The position numbers were made by a program, and so were the translations under genes. 23,701 bases of DNA from a virus. A model generated the notes under the pieces. The model was not told where the DNA came from. It worked only from the letters and a program-made list of their open reading frames with translations, and did no database searches. The stretch is from positions 1 through 23,701 of IMG/VR virus record IMGVR_UViG_3300032117_000156. The stretch is one strand, 5' to 3'. Of the stretch, positions 1 to 7,223 are shown piece by piece (the first letter of the stretch is position 1; each line of letters begins with the position of its first letter).

Positions 1-1586
1 TAAGCCAAGTTAGTAATACCAATGCCTAACGGACGAATTTCATCGTTGCTTAGTTTACTTTGAATACTCAAGAAATCTTGATAGTCCAAAATATTGTTAA
101 GACTGCGATGTAAGATGCGACACGCACGGCGCATATCTTCTGGATTACGGAAAGCACCCCAGTTAATACTACCTAGTGTACATAATGCAATACGGCCTTC
201 TTCGTCATCTAAGCGTTTAAAGGATTTAGTTGGTAATAGAATTTCACAGCACAAGTTCGATTGATAGATAGTATGATACTCTGGATCAAACGGTCCTTGC
301 TTTTGTACGTTATCAATAAACACAAGATAGATACGCCCTGTGTCTGTACGTTCTTTTAAGATGCCGCCTTTGAATACTTCTTCAGCTGACATTGTTTTCT
401 TACGTAGGTCGGTACGCTTTTCGTACTTGACATATAAGTCTTCAAATAGTTCAATATTGCTATAGAATGCTTGATATAAATCAGGAACTTCATTTGGATC
501 AAAGAAGGTAATGTTTTCTTTGTTCTTGAAACGACGCCAGAACAGGGCACTTAGTACAACACCATAGTCCATAAAACGTACACGTGTTTCGTCTGTGCCT
601 TGATTGTTCTTTAATACAATTAGGTCATCAAATTGATGATGCCAAATAGGATAAAATACTGTTGCACTTGCGTTACGAATGCCACCTTGTGAACATGAAC
701 GTAAGTCCCCAAACCACTTCTTTAAGAATGGAATCATTCCAGTATGCATAATTTCGCCGCCACGTATAGGCGATCCTAATGGACGTAAGCGACCAATTTC
801 TAAACCAATGCCTGCACGTTTGCTGGCATACTTGGCCATCATCTCTCCAGAAGCAAAGATAGAATCAAGATCGTCATCAGAGCGGATAAGTACACAGGAC
901 GAAAATTGTTTTGTAGGAGTACCCAGACCAGCGAGTACAGGAGTAGCAAGAGTAAAAAGGCCGTCACTCGCCGCATTGTAGTATTCTTTGATGTAGCGCA
1001 AACGGGCACTACTAGGTTCTTCTTTGTGGAAGACAGTAGCGGCTGCAACCATGTAACGAATTTGTGGAGTTTCATATGTTTCCTTTGTAGCGCGATTACG
1101 TACTAGATATTTTTCAATTAGCTGTTCAATAGCGGCATAACTGTATAGTTCATCTTTGCTGTGATCTAACATAGCATCCATCTTGTCCCACTCTTCTTCG
1201 GTGTACCAAGATAATAATTCATCTGTGTAAAGACCTGTTGCTACATTTGTCTTTACAATGTCATACAGGCGAGGAGGCTCGTAGTCGCCATAAACATCCT
1301 TGCGTAACATCGACAAACGCTGTTTGCCTGCTACGTATTGATAGTTAACGTGCCCAACATCGGGATTTGCTTCTACGTCGATTAAGTCTACAATCGCTCG
1401 TAATGTAATTTCATCTATTTCTTTTGTTGTAATGCCATCATAAAAGTGTGGTTGACTTTTGATTTCAATCATACTTTGACTTACGTCCGCTATGCCTGCA
1501 CAAACCTTAGTAATCTGGGCTTGCCACTTCTCTACTGCGAGCGGTTCTTTTTGTCCACTTCTTTTTGTGACTTGAATTGTCGTCAT
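1..1586 (-). CDS. nrdA: Ribonucleoside-diphosphate reductase alpha subunit (class Ia), 3' end outside window
   Basis: This large subunit reduces ribonucleoside diphosphates to dNDPs for phage DNA synthesis, using a radical passed from a di-iron beta subunit that is not in the window. The first 528 codons are present and uninterrupted. An N-terminal ATP-cone (about residues 3-95, starting TIQVTKRSGQKEP) is followed by the catalytic barrel. Active-site residues are intact: C231 in FSSCVLI and C469 in CTLGSIN (redox pair), and N444, C446 and E448 in SNLCCE. Their spacing matches E. coli C225, N437, C439, E441 and C462. The C-terminal tyrosine pair and swinging-arm cysteines lie beyond base 1. 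The ATG at 1586 has an AGAG ribosome-binding site and begins 9 nt after the preceding gene. No intron or intein is seen. Confidence 0.96.
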   Translation of the reverse strand, partial: MTTIQVTKRSGQKEPLAVEKWQAQITKVCAGIADVSQSMIEIKSQPHFYDGITTKEIDEITLRAIVDLIDVEANPDVGHVNYQYVAGKQRLSMLRKDVYGDYEPPRLYDIVKTNVATGLYTDELLSWYTEEEWDKMDAMLDHSKDELYSYAAIEQLIEKYLVRNRATKETYETPQIRYMVAAATVFHKEEPSSARLRYIKEYYNAASDGLFTLATPVLAGLGTPTKQFSSCVLIRSDDDLDSIFASGEMMAKYASKRAGIGLEIGRLRPLGSPIRGGEIMHTGMIPFLKKWFGDLRSCSQGGIRNASATVFYPIWHHQFDDLIVLKNNQGTDETRVRFMDYGVVLSALFWRRFKNKENITFFDPNEVPDLYQAFYSNIELFEDLYVKYEKRTDLRKKTMSAEEVFKGGILKERTDTGRIYLVFIDNVQKQGPFDPEYHTIYQSNLCCEILLPTKSFKRLDDEEGRIALCTLGSINWGAFRNPEDMRRACRILHRSLNNILDYQDFLSIQSKLSNDEIRPLGIGITNLA

Positions 1587-1595
1587 TGATATCTC

Positions 1596-2051
1596 TTAAT
1601 TGTTATAGTAATCTATTTTTAAATCTACTGCTGTGTACTTGTGTTTTAACTTCAGCGTTTTATTGAACTGTTTGTTATTTACGATCTCTCCGTCGACCAT
1701 ATTAAGTATATATTTCCCCCGGTTGATCCAAGCTAAATTATACTCGTATCCAGAATCTGGATCTTTATAAACACGAAATTCTATATCCAAGTCTTTTCTA
1801 TGCTTACTTAATGTAATAGTATAAACTATCCCGAGACATTTTGCAATATCACAATAACTATTTTCATCAATTAATGTCCAGGGATCTGGCCAATTTTCTT
1901 GATTGCGATAGTCTAGATTATAAGGAACGAATGGTGCACGGGCCCAAAACTCCACGGTTTGGGCAAGTGCTTGTTCTAACGGTAGTTGATCTAACACAGA
2001 TCGAAACTCACGCCAGGATCTCAGACGGTCCTCTGGCTTTTTTTGAAACAT
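1596..2051 (-). CDS. Conserved hypothetical phage protein, 151 aa
   Basis: I do not recognise a family for this soluble 151-residue protein. The N-terminal third is helical and charged (RSWREFRSVLDQLP, LEQALAQTVEFW). The middle is rich in aromatic residues (FVPYNLDYRNQENWPDPW), and the C-terminal half looks like beta structure (IEFRVYKDPDSGYEYNLAW). There is no signal peptide, membrane segment or obvious catalytic motif. The ATG starts 6 nt after the stop of the tail-fibre-type gene upstream, and nrdA follows 9 nt downstream, so it is probably cotranscribed with both. A tail-related or DNA-metabolism role is equally possible from position alone. Confidence 0.75.
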   Translation of the reverse strand: MFQKKPEDRLRSWREFRSVLDQLPLEQALAQTVEFWARAPFVPYNLDYRNQENWPDPWTLIDENSYCDIAKCLGIVYTITLSKHRKDLDIEFRVYKDPDSGYEYNLAWINRGKYILNMVDGEIVNNKQFNKTLKLKHKYTAVDLKIDYYNN

Positions 2052-2057
2052 AAATGG

Positions 2058-2645
2058 TTATTGTGATTTAATAATATATTCTAAAGATGTTGCTGTAGTT
2101 GTAATATAGTTTAGTGATGCCATTGAGCTGTTTGCGGTCATGCTAAATGTTAAATCTGTTGTTGACGTTTCTGTATAATCTTCGTAGTACGAAACTGTAG
2201 ATCCTGCGGCATTGTAAGCAACAACAATATCGCCTGTGCGATGTTTTGTACCTTGGGTTAATGTATAAGTAATCACTGCATTGTTAGCAGAGATGCCTGC
2301 AATATTACCGGATGTACTTGCATTGAGAGCAACACCAGTGCTAGTTACACCCGATTGCAATGCAGAAATTTGCGAGTTGATAGTAGTAATGTTTCCCTGT
2401 AAAACTGTAACATTACTCTGTAAGGCTGTTACGTTGGCAGTAAGGGTATTAGTAAAATTAATAATACTAAACTGAGTTAAAATTTCAGTTGAGCCTACTG
2501 CGGGTGCTCCTTCAGCCAGTGTGCCGTTACCAATGTATAATTGTCTTGTATCATTGCTCCAAGCTAATTCACCGGATGCTAACTGTGGTAAGTCCTGTTT
2601 TAAACCACGTCGAACTTGTATTTGTGAAATTTGTAAAATTGCCAT
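2058..2645 (-). CDS. Tail-fibre/virion protein with major-tropism-determinant-like N-terminus
   Basis: Residues 1-50 (QISQIQVRRGLKQDLPQLAS, then GELAWSNDTRQLYIGNG) match the short N-terminal domain of phage major tropism determinants and related fibre proteins: an RRG segment, a GELAW segment, and a DTRQLYIGNG strand. Residues 60-105 form a Thr/Asn/Val-rich heptad-like stretch (LTANVTALQSNVTVLQGN), probably a trimeric coiled coil. The C-terminal 90 residues are Ser/Thr-rich beta sequence. This architecture fits a small virion fibre or fibre-attachment protein, likely trimeric. A T4-late-like element (TATAAATT, one mismatch) lies 15-22 bases upstream. The ligand cannot be inferred. Confidence 0.75.
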   Translation of the reverse strand: MAILQISQIQVRRGLKQDLPQLASGELAWSNDTRQLYIGNGTLAEGAPAVGSTEILTQFSIINFTNTLTANVTALQSNVTVLQGNITTINSQISALQSGVTSTGVALNASTSGNIAGISANNAVITYTLTQGTKHRTGDIVVAYNAAGSTVSYYEDYTETSTTDLTFSMTANSSMASLNYITTTATSLEYIIKSQ

Positions 2646-2659
2646 TTAACTCGAATCCT

Positions 2660-2667
2660 AATTTATA
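2660..2667 (-). promoter_or_regulatory. Possible late promoter (TATAAATT) for the fibre-type gene
   Basis: On the minus strand the octamer TATAAATT differs from the T4 late consensus TATAAATA only at the last base. It sits in the 36-nt gap before the ATG at 2645. A second near match (CTAAATAC) lies just upstream at 2670-2677. The late gene class of a structural protein agrees with it, but the mismatch keeps confidence low. Confidence 0.4.
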
Positions 2668-2681
2668 CTGTATTTAGCATT

Positions 2682-3668
2682 TTACAAAGTGTATTTCCAG
2701 TAATTTTTCAAAATGTGACTGCGATCCTCGCCGGTAATTGATCCGCCGTTGGGCCCGTTAAATCCACACATATTGCACACTTTTTCAGGAGTTAGTGTTC
2801 TAGCAAACCAGGACTGTATTTCTTCATCGGTACTGTCAGGACCCACTGTTTTATATTCGTTAAGATATGGTGCCCAGTCTGCGCGATCCTGTATGTTAAA
2901 CGTATTCAGTGTATGCTCTAATACTCCCATTGGAGGACACTTCCACATTTTTCCACGGTACAAAGTGATAAAATCATTGGTCTGGCAACTTTTAAAATTG
3001 CTTTCATACCACGTGTCATTATAATCATATACAGGATGCATTTCTTCGGCGTATCCTTCGTAATGCTTGCACCAGTGTAGTTTATGCTGTTCGCAAGTAG
3101 TAAATCCAATACGTGTGCTACGTCCATTAACTACTAAGTTAAACCATTGCTTGGTGTTTATATCTTTTTCATCTAGCCATAGGTTCCATACCGCAGAAGT
3201 TACACCCGGTAAACTTAAATGATATTCTAACACTTTCTGTTTAAGATTTTCAAAGCTGTTTATAACTTTACTTAGGTATGGCTCAGTTGCTGTTTGATAA
3301 CTAACTACCATGCTCATTGCAATGTCATTGGGATTACTGTCAGAAAATAACAAAGGAATATGATCAAGTAGCGTGTCTAGGTAATAGCCATTGGTATTTA
3401 AACTAACCGGAACAGTAGGTCCCCATATACGGCGAATTGCCTGTGCCCATTCTGTAAACTCGGGATGCAGTAGCGGTTCACCGCCAAACAAAGTAATTGC
3501 ATTAGGTTGTAATTTTGTAGACCAAAACTCTAGCCAGTCTATACTTTCATCAATCCTAACTATACCCTTGATATTTTTATGATTACTGTGTGTCATACAA
3601 CCGGCGCAGGCTAAGTTGCAACTTCTAATAATAGGTATATCTAAATGTTCTATTTTAATTTTGTTCAT
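2682..3668 (-). CDS. Radical SAM protein with C-terminal Cys motifs
   Basis: This is a radical SAM enzyme: CNLACAGC (C17, C21, C24; CX3CX2C) would bind the SAM-cleaving 4Fe-4S cluster, and LFGGEP (G62-P65) is the SAM-binding motif. Further cysteines near the C-terminus (CQTNDF...WKCPP, then VCNMCGFNGPNGG) resemble SPASM/twitch auxiliary-cluster sites. At 328 residues it has the size of a radical SAM core plus a short auxiliary domain. The start codon overlaps the stop of the nuclease gene by one base (TAATG), so the two are probably translationally coupled under the sigma70-type promoter at 4386-4414. The substrate is unknown; peptide, glycan or nucleotide modification are all possible. It is one of three radical SAM proteins here. 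Confidence 0.88.
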   Translation of the reverse strand: MNKIKIEHLDIPIIRSCNLACAGCMTHSNHKNIKGIVRIDESIDWLEFWSTKLQPNAITLFGGEPLLHPEFTEWAQAIRRIWGPTVPVSLNTNGYYLDTLLDHIPLLFSDSNPNDIAMSMVVSYQTATEPYLSKVINSFENLKQKVLEYHLSLPGVTSAVWNLWLDEKDINTKQWFNLVVNGRSTRIGFTTCEQHKLHWCKHYEGYAEEMHPVYDYNDTWYESNFKSCQTNDFITLYRGKMWKCPPMGVLEHTLNTFNIQDRADWAPYLNEYKTVGPDSTDEEIQSWFARTLTPEKVCNMCGFNGPNGGSITGEDRSHILKNYWKYTL

Positions 3669-4378
3669 TAATTGCTCAAATAATATAGTTCTACTTTTTT
3701 AGTCCACTCGTCGGTCCAGTACTTAAACTCGTCACCTTCAACAACAAATTCTAAGTATTCTGGTGTGGTAAAGGTACCATCTTCTAGTTCCTTGGGTTGT
3801 ACAGCCATCATAATGACACCGCAATCAATGTCAGTACCGTGTGTAACATTGTGTGCTTGAGCGTATGCAGCCAATTGAATAAAGTAGTCACTGATGTATT
3901 CACGCTTCTTAACCTTGTTGCTTTGTTTAAAGTCGATGATAGCAGGTTTGCCTTTCCATACACCAACACAATCTGTTGTGCCAGCATATAACCCACTATA
4001 ATAAACAGGTACCTCAACTCCCCAGAACTCATCAACATTTACCAGGCCCTTCATAATAACTTCAGCGGCCATAAACCAACTTGGGTGGGCAAAGGGGTTA
4101 GCGGGCAAAGGTTTCATGTCATCGCTAAGTGCGTAAGATTCTAAGTAGGCATGCATACGTGTTCCACGATTAGCGGCTTCTGTAGTAATCTGCTGTGCTC
4201 TAACCTCGCCAACATTCTTACGCCAGTTAGCCAATGCGGCTTTAGATTCTTCTGATTTGGTTCTGTCTAGGATAGTAGTGACGCTAGGTACTTTGTCTCC
4301 GCCGGGTAAAGCATAATGGCGTTTACCTTCGATTGTGGTGCGACTAATTGCTGCGTAGTTAAATTTTTGGGTAATCAT
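3668..4378 (-). CDS. PD-(D/E)XK nuclease of the RecB/Cas4-like type
   Basis: The motifs of the RecB/Cas4/lambda-exonuclease-like fold appear in order: RGTRMHAYLE (G72, H76), E122 in GVEVP, D136 in YAGTTDC, the catalytic D149-x-K151 in AIIDFKQS, and Q168xxxY172 in YFIQLAAYAQ. It is probably a DNA exonuclease or processing nuclease for replication, recombination or host DNA breakdown. I place the start at the ATG at 4378 (236 aa). A TTG 12 codons upstream coincides with the -35 box of the promoter, and its leader peptide does not resemble the family. No ribosome-binding site precedes the ATG, and the -10 box ends 7 nt before it, so the transcript may be leaderless. It is coupled to the radical SAM gene. 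Confidence 0.88.
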   Translation of the reverse strand: MITQKFNYAAISRTTIEGKRHYALPGGDKVPSVTTILDRTKSEESKAALANWRKNVGEVRAQQITTEAANRGTRMHAYLESYALSDDMKPLPANPFAHPSWFMAAEVIMKGLVNVDEFWGVEVPVYYSGLYAGTTDCVGVWKGKPAIIDFKQSNKVKKREYISDYFIQLAAYAQAHNVTHGTDIDCGVIMMAVQPKELEDGTFTTPEYLEFVVEGDEFKYWTDEWTKKVELYYLSN

Positions 4379-4385
4379 AGTAGTA

Positions 4386-4414
4386 ATTATAGCATCTCTA
4401 ATGACAATAATCAA
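4386..4414 (-). promoter_or_regulatory. Sigma70-type promoter for nuclease and radical SAM genes
   Basis: The minus strand reads TTGATT (4414-4409), a 17-nt spacer, then TATAAT (4391-4386) with an extended -10 (TGC before it). Both boxes and the spacing are near consensus. The predicted start of transcription falls at about 4378, the A of the nuclease ATG. It is a host-polymerase promoter, so early or middle expression is expected. Confidence 0.8.
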
Positions 4415-4420
4415 TAAATA
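4413..4420 (+). promoter_or_regulatory. Possible late promoter (AATAAATA) for SGNH-like gene
   Basis: AATAAATA differs from the T4 late octamer in the first base only and ends 5 nt before the ATG at 4426. In T4 the transcript starts about 6 nt after this octamer, so it would start at the ATG itself. It is back to back with the -35 box of the divergent nuclease promoter. Confidence 0.45.
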
Positions 4421-4425
4421 TTTTG

Positions 4426-5163
4426 ATGAAAACTCTAATAAGTGGCTGTAGCTTTACTCAATGGCCCGAATACCCAGGAGGTCCAAATATATGCTGGCCT
4501 GTTTACTTACAAAAACTTTTACCAAATAATCAATTAACTAGCATTGCAGAAGCAGCCGCAGGTAATCAATATATTTGCGATAGTGTAATAAGAGAAACAT
4601 TATTAAATCAATATGACCAAGTACTTGTCATGTGGTCTGGTGTAACCCGGTTAGATTATTTAACTAGCATAGAAGATCCTGCATGGAATAACTTGTTCGA
4701 TAGTTATGGGTTTTATCGTAGAATCCCCGGAGATAAACTAGGTTGGATCTTTAGTGGCGGCCAACTTGGTACTTGGTTCAAGCATCCTGTAGCACATAAG
4801 ATGTTTTACGAAATGTATAAGGTTAGTAGTGATCTAAGTCTGGCAACTATTAATCTAATGGAAATTATAAAACTACAAAACTATCTCAAGGCAAAAGGTA
4901 TACCATTTAAGTTTATGAGTTATATAAACTACTGGACTGAAGGTAAACATATAAGTCCCAACGGCGACTTTGGTTTGTCGGATATTCCCGAAGTGCAGTA
5001 TCTTATCAATGAAATAGATTTTGACCAATGGATTTTTGCAGATAATAAGCGTAAATGTATCTACGATGTTGCTAAAGAACTAAACAGTTTTGAAGCAGAT
5101 GGATTTCATCCCGGCCCTGCAGCACATCAAGCCTGGGCTGAATTAATTACTCGATCAATATGA
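4426..5163 (+). CDS. SGNH/GDSL-hydrolase-like protein
   Basis: The N-terminus (TLISGCSFTQWPEYPGG) has the block-I shape of SGNH hydrolases, with the candidate nucleophile S9 after a beta strand. The C-terminus (EADGFHPGPAAHQAWAE) carries the D-x-x-H-P block that supplies the catalytic Asp and His. The expected block II/III Gly and Asn are less clear, with GNQYICDS as the best candidate. Such enzymes are esterases or acetyl-transfer/removal enzymes on glycans and lipids. I use the ATG at 4426 rather than the TTG one codon earlier. No Shine-Dalgarno is visible. It is one of only four plus-strand genes, and its last 37 bases overlap the convergent glycosyltransferase-like gene. Catalysis is inferred, not certain. 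Confidence 0.72.
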   Translation: MKTLISGCSFTQWPEYPGGPNICWPVYLQKLLPNNQLTSIAEAAAGNQYICDSVIRETLLNQYDQVLVMWSGVTRLDYLTSIEDPAWNNLFDSYGFYRRIPGDKLGWIFSGGQLGTWFKHPVAHKMFYEMYKVSSDLSLATINLMEIIKLQNYLKAKGIPFKFMSYINYWTEGKHISPNGDFGLSDIPEVQYLINEIDFDQWIFADNKRKCIYDVAKELNSFEADGFHPGPAAHQAWAELITRSI

Positions 5164-6209
5164 CTGGCAGCAAATGCAGTCCAGTCGGTTGTCATAATAT
5201 GATTGTAGTTGTAATCTAATACCGGTTGTATAGTGTTGTACACTTCAAGTTGATCCATTGAACATAATTTCTTTACTTGTTCAAATGCTTGTGTGTATCG
5301 TTCTACAGCATCCTCGATTAAGTCGTAACTTTCATCAATTACACAATCAAAAGTTTTAAAGCCTTGTGCTTTTAAATTATATAAGAACTTGTATCCAGTA
5401 AATGCAATAAACAATCTGCGGGCAATCATTGGTTTGGCTGTTTTTTCACTGTAGAAACTTAATGTATTATCGTGGTCAGTTTCTGCAACAATACTGTACG
5501 CTGTATCATTAAAAACACTCACAGGAATCACACGACTCAATCCAGTATGCACCCCATAATACTTTACTGGGCCGGCTGTACCGGGTTGTTGTTCACCTAT
5601 AACTTCAACACCGGGTTCCCAGATAAAATAATCTTTTGCGTAAAACTCTTCATCGTTCCATTTACCACCGTAGGTTAGTATAAACTTATCTTGCAGGCTG
5701 TTTGTTTGTACTGCATCATACACAAAATCCCTATGTGGCTTGGGACTGCCTAATAGGGCATCAAACATTTTAGGTTTACTAACACCATACGTAATTTCTG
5801 CCAATTGCAATGGTAATTGCTTGTACAGTGACGTAGTTGTTTTGAACCAATCGCCCCAGAATATAAGACGATCATTCATTTCTGTGTTTACTTGCCCGGG
5901 TACAATCCAGTAGACGTTATCGTAGTGGCATTTATCCCATATCGTCCAGTGGAAATTATGTAACTCACTTTCAAAAGAAAAAACAAGATTACTAATATTA
6001 CTAAGTTTGTTTATTTTATCTTCAAAGCCCTGGTATGCAGCGCAATTGATATCGTGGTCGCAATGCAGGCGGTGCATAGTAAATGCAATCTTTGTGTCAG
6101 CAGTGGTATCTCTGTATTCTTCAAAACTGTGCGATACAGTATAATCACCTAAATTTAATTTAGGCAACCATTCAAGGTCAATGATTGTACTATCGCTGTA
6201 TACCAACAT
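5127..6209 (-). CDS. Glycosyltransferase-like protein, 360 aa
   Basis: The C-terminal third carries a pattern common to fucosyltransferase/exostosin-like phage proteins: SFYSEKTAKPMIARRLFIAF, then the GYKFLYNLKAQGFKTF segment and a Glu/Asp-rich helix (DESYDLIEDAVERYTQAF). The SEKTAKP segment would bind the nucleotide-sugar phosphate. The N-terminal half (IAFTMHRLHCDHDINCAAYQ and VYWIVPGQVN) looks like a Rossmann-type acceptor domain. It is probably a cytoplasmic enzyme that adds a sugar to a phage or host glycan. Its ATG overlaps the iscA stop by one base (TAATG), so it is the last gene of the isc operon. Its 3' end overlaps the convergent SGNH-like gene. Family assignment is by signature only; it could be a non-catalytic relative. 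Confidence 0.7.
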   Translation of the reverse strand: MLVYSDSTIIDLEWLPKLNLGDYTVSHSFEEYRDTTADTKIAFTMHRLHCDHDINCAAYQGFEDKINKLSNISNLVFSFESELHNFHWTIWDKCHYDNVYWIVPGQVNTEMNDRLIFWGDWFKTTTSLYKQLPLQLAEITYGVSKPKMFDALLGSPKPHRDFVYDAVQTNSLQDKFILTYGGKWNDEEFYAKDYFIWEPGVEVIGEQQPGTAGPVKYYGVHTGLSRVIPVSVFNDTAYSIVAETDHDNTLSFYSEKTAKPMIARRLFIAFTGYKFLYNLKAQGFKTFDCVIDESYDLIEDAVERYTQAFEQVKKLCSMDQLEVYNTIQPVLDYNYNHIMTTDWTAFAASHIDRVINSAQA

Positions 6210-6529
6210 TATATTCTAAAACTTTCTCCGCAGCCACATCTATCCTTTTCGTTGGAATTGATAAATTCAAATCCTTCATTGAGTCCCTGTTGAACATAAT
6301 CTATAGTAATGCCATCAACTATGGGTAGGCTTTTCTTATCCACAATAACGGTAGTATTATTATTCAACATAGATACATCGTCTGGCAGTACTGCATCTAC
6401 ATATTCTAACACATAAGCGAGCCCAGAGCAACCGGTTGTTTTAACTCCCACTCGAATACCTACGCCCGAGCCACGTTTGGTAATATTAGCCGAAATTCTT
6501 TTAGCTGCAGATTCAGTTATTATTATCAA
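6209..6529 (-). CDS. iscA: A-type Fe-S cluster carrier IscA
   Basis: IscA accepts or supplies Fe-S clusters (or iron) during cluster assembly and hands them to apo-proteins. The full-length 106-residue protein keeps all three ligand cysteines: C34 in TTGCSGLAYVLE, and C98 and C100 in DRCGCGESF at the C-terminus. It also keeps the EGLNEGF-type segment (QQGLNEGFEF). The wording is close to proteobacterial IscA (SGCSGMAYVLE, ECGCGESF), which points to capture from a host-like chromosome. Translation appears to start at a TTG at 6529 that overlaps the stop of the upstream small gene (TTGA), giving the N-terminus (M)IIITESAAKRI expected for the family. It sits in the sigma70-driven operon with the split iscU. 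Confidence 0.93.
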   Translation of the reverse strand: MIIITESAAKRISANITKRGSGVGIRVGVKTTGCSGLAYVLEYVDAVLPDDVSMLNNNTTVIVDKKSLPIVDGITIDYVQQGLNEGFEFINSNEKDRCGCGESFRI

Positions 6530-6717
6530 TGGCTTCGATTTTCGTTATCATACGATTCTAATACTGCTTTAAGCTCCGAGCATTGGTCGGAATGTTTACA
6601 CGGTTCTGCTGGTCGTTTCCAAATATTATGAAAATCTCCAAGGCAGAAACCTTCGTATGGTGTATGTTCCAATGGGCACCACGATTGAACTGCAATATCA
6701 ACATTGATTTGTGTCAT
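6526..6717 (-). CDS. Small Cys-rich protein between iscU and iscA, 63 aa
   Basis: The 63-residue protein has four cysteines (C14 in SWCPLEH, C25 in GFCLGDF, and C40 and C46 in PCKHSDQC) and several histidines, so it could bind a metal or a cluster. It has no signal peptide or membrane segment. It is not a ferredoxin, HscB or IscX by sequence. The ATG at 6717 has a clear GGGGA ribosome-binding site 10 nt after the iscU stop, and its stop overlaps the iscA start by 4 nt. Its place where bacteria carry isc accessory genes suggests a helper role, but I do not recognise it. Confidence 0.75.
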   Translation of the reverse strand: MTQINVDIAVQSWCPLEHTPYEGFCLGDFHNIWKRPAEPCKHSDQCSELKAVLESYDNENRSH

Positions 6718-6727
6718 AATTTATCCC

Positions 6728-6997
6728 CTAGTGTTTACTTCTGTAATCCGCTACAGCCGCTTTGATTGCATCTTCGGCCAAGATGCTACAGTGGATTTTA
6801 ACAGGCGGGAGCGCCAACTCTTGTGCAATCTCAGAATTTTTAATTTCCATTGCGGAGTCGAGCGTTTTGCCTTTAACCCATTCCGTGACCAGACTCGAGC
6901 TGGCAATGGCAGATCCACATCCGTAAGTTTTAAATTTTGCATCTACAATAATCCCATCTACTACCTTTATTTGTAACCGCATAACATCTCCGGTCAT
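6728..6997 (-). CDS. iscU: IscU scaffold, C-terminal part of split gene
   Basis: IscU is the scaffold on which 2Fe-2S clusters are built from IscS sulfur. This 89-residue frame holds the C-terminal two-thirds: the conserved Asp (D4 in GDVMRLQIKV), the second cysteine (C27 in KTYGCGSAIASSSLVTEWVK), the chaperone-recognition motif LPPVK (63-67) and the third cysteine (C70 in KIHCSI). The distance C27-C70 equals that in E. coli IscU. The frame opens with ATG at 6997, overlapping the stop of the N-terminal part as ATGA. A second ATG at 6982 has a good GGAG site 5 nt upstream. Compared with intact IscU about 8 extra bases lie at the junction. It may be a two-chain scaffold, a broken gene or a sequence error. 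Confidence 0.88.
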   Translation of the reverse strand: MTGDVMRLQIKVVDGIIVDAKFKTYGCGSAIASSSLVTEWVKGKTLDSAMEIKNSEIAQELALPPVKIHCSILAEDAIKAAVADYRSKH

Positions 6998-7107
6998 CCG
7001 CAAGCTGGGGCACCAACTACACCGGTCCCAACTTGCGCTGTCTCCTCTAATTTCCCAACATTTCTGGGATTTTCATAATGGTCAATGACCTTTGCACTAT
7101 AGGACAT
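6994..7107 (-). CDS. iscU: IscU scaffold, N-terminal part of split gene (37 aa)
   Basis: The 37-codon frame encodes the exact N-terminal part of IscU: MSYSAKVIDHYENPRNVG, then GTGVVGAPACG with the first ligand cysteine (C36), and then TGA. In normal IscU the next residues are DVM(K/R)LQIKV, which are encoded directly downstream in the -1 frame. The ATG at 7107 has a strong AGGAG ribosome-binding site 6 nt upstream. The stop overlaps the ATG of the C-terminal part as ATGA, the arrangement used for coupled reinitiation. All other ligand residues are kept in the downstream part, so the damage, if it is damage, is recent. Confidence 0.85.
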   Translation of the reverse strand: MSYSAKVIDHYENPRNVGKLEETAQVGTGVVGAPACG

Positions 7108-7223
7108 ATTTGTCTCCTAATATAGATTTTACTACATCAGTGGGTTGATAGCTATCCCACTTCTTACGATTTTCTTCACCTTTAATAAATTGTATATTAT
7201 TTCTTTGTCTGAATATGCCATAG
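7098..7223 (-). other. Interval with possible decayed short gene upstream of iscU
   Basis: This interval has no intact gene with a normal start. One frame without ATG, GTG or TTG reads NYGIFRQRNNIQFIKGEE and then WDSYQPTDVVKSILGDKYVL, stopping just inside iscU, which looks like the end of a real protein. Another frame gives a 29-residue peptide from an ATG at about 7222 (MAYSDKEIIYNLLK...) with an AAGG-type site. Joining the two would need a frame change. It may be a frameshifted small gene; no family is recognised. Confidence 0.3.

Noticed and set aside
4378-4414. Upstream TTG start for the nuclease
   Set aside because: The TTG coincides with the -35 box of its promoter, lies upstream of the predicted transcript start, and adds residues unlike the family.
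6980-7005. Programmed -1 frameshift making full-length IscU
   Set aside because: No slippery heptamer precedes the stop, and the ATGA overlap with a nearby GGAG fits reinitiation better.
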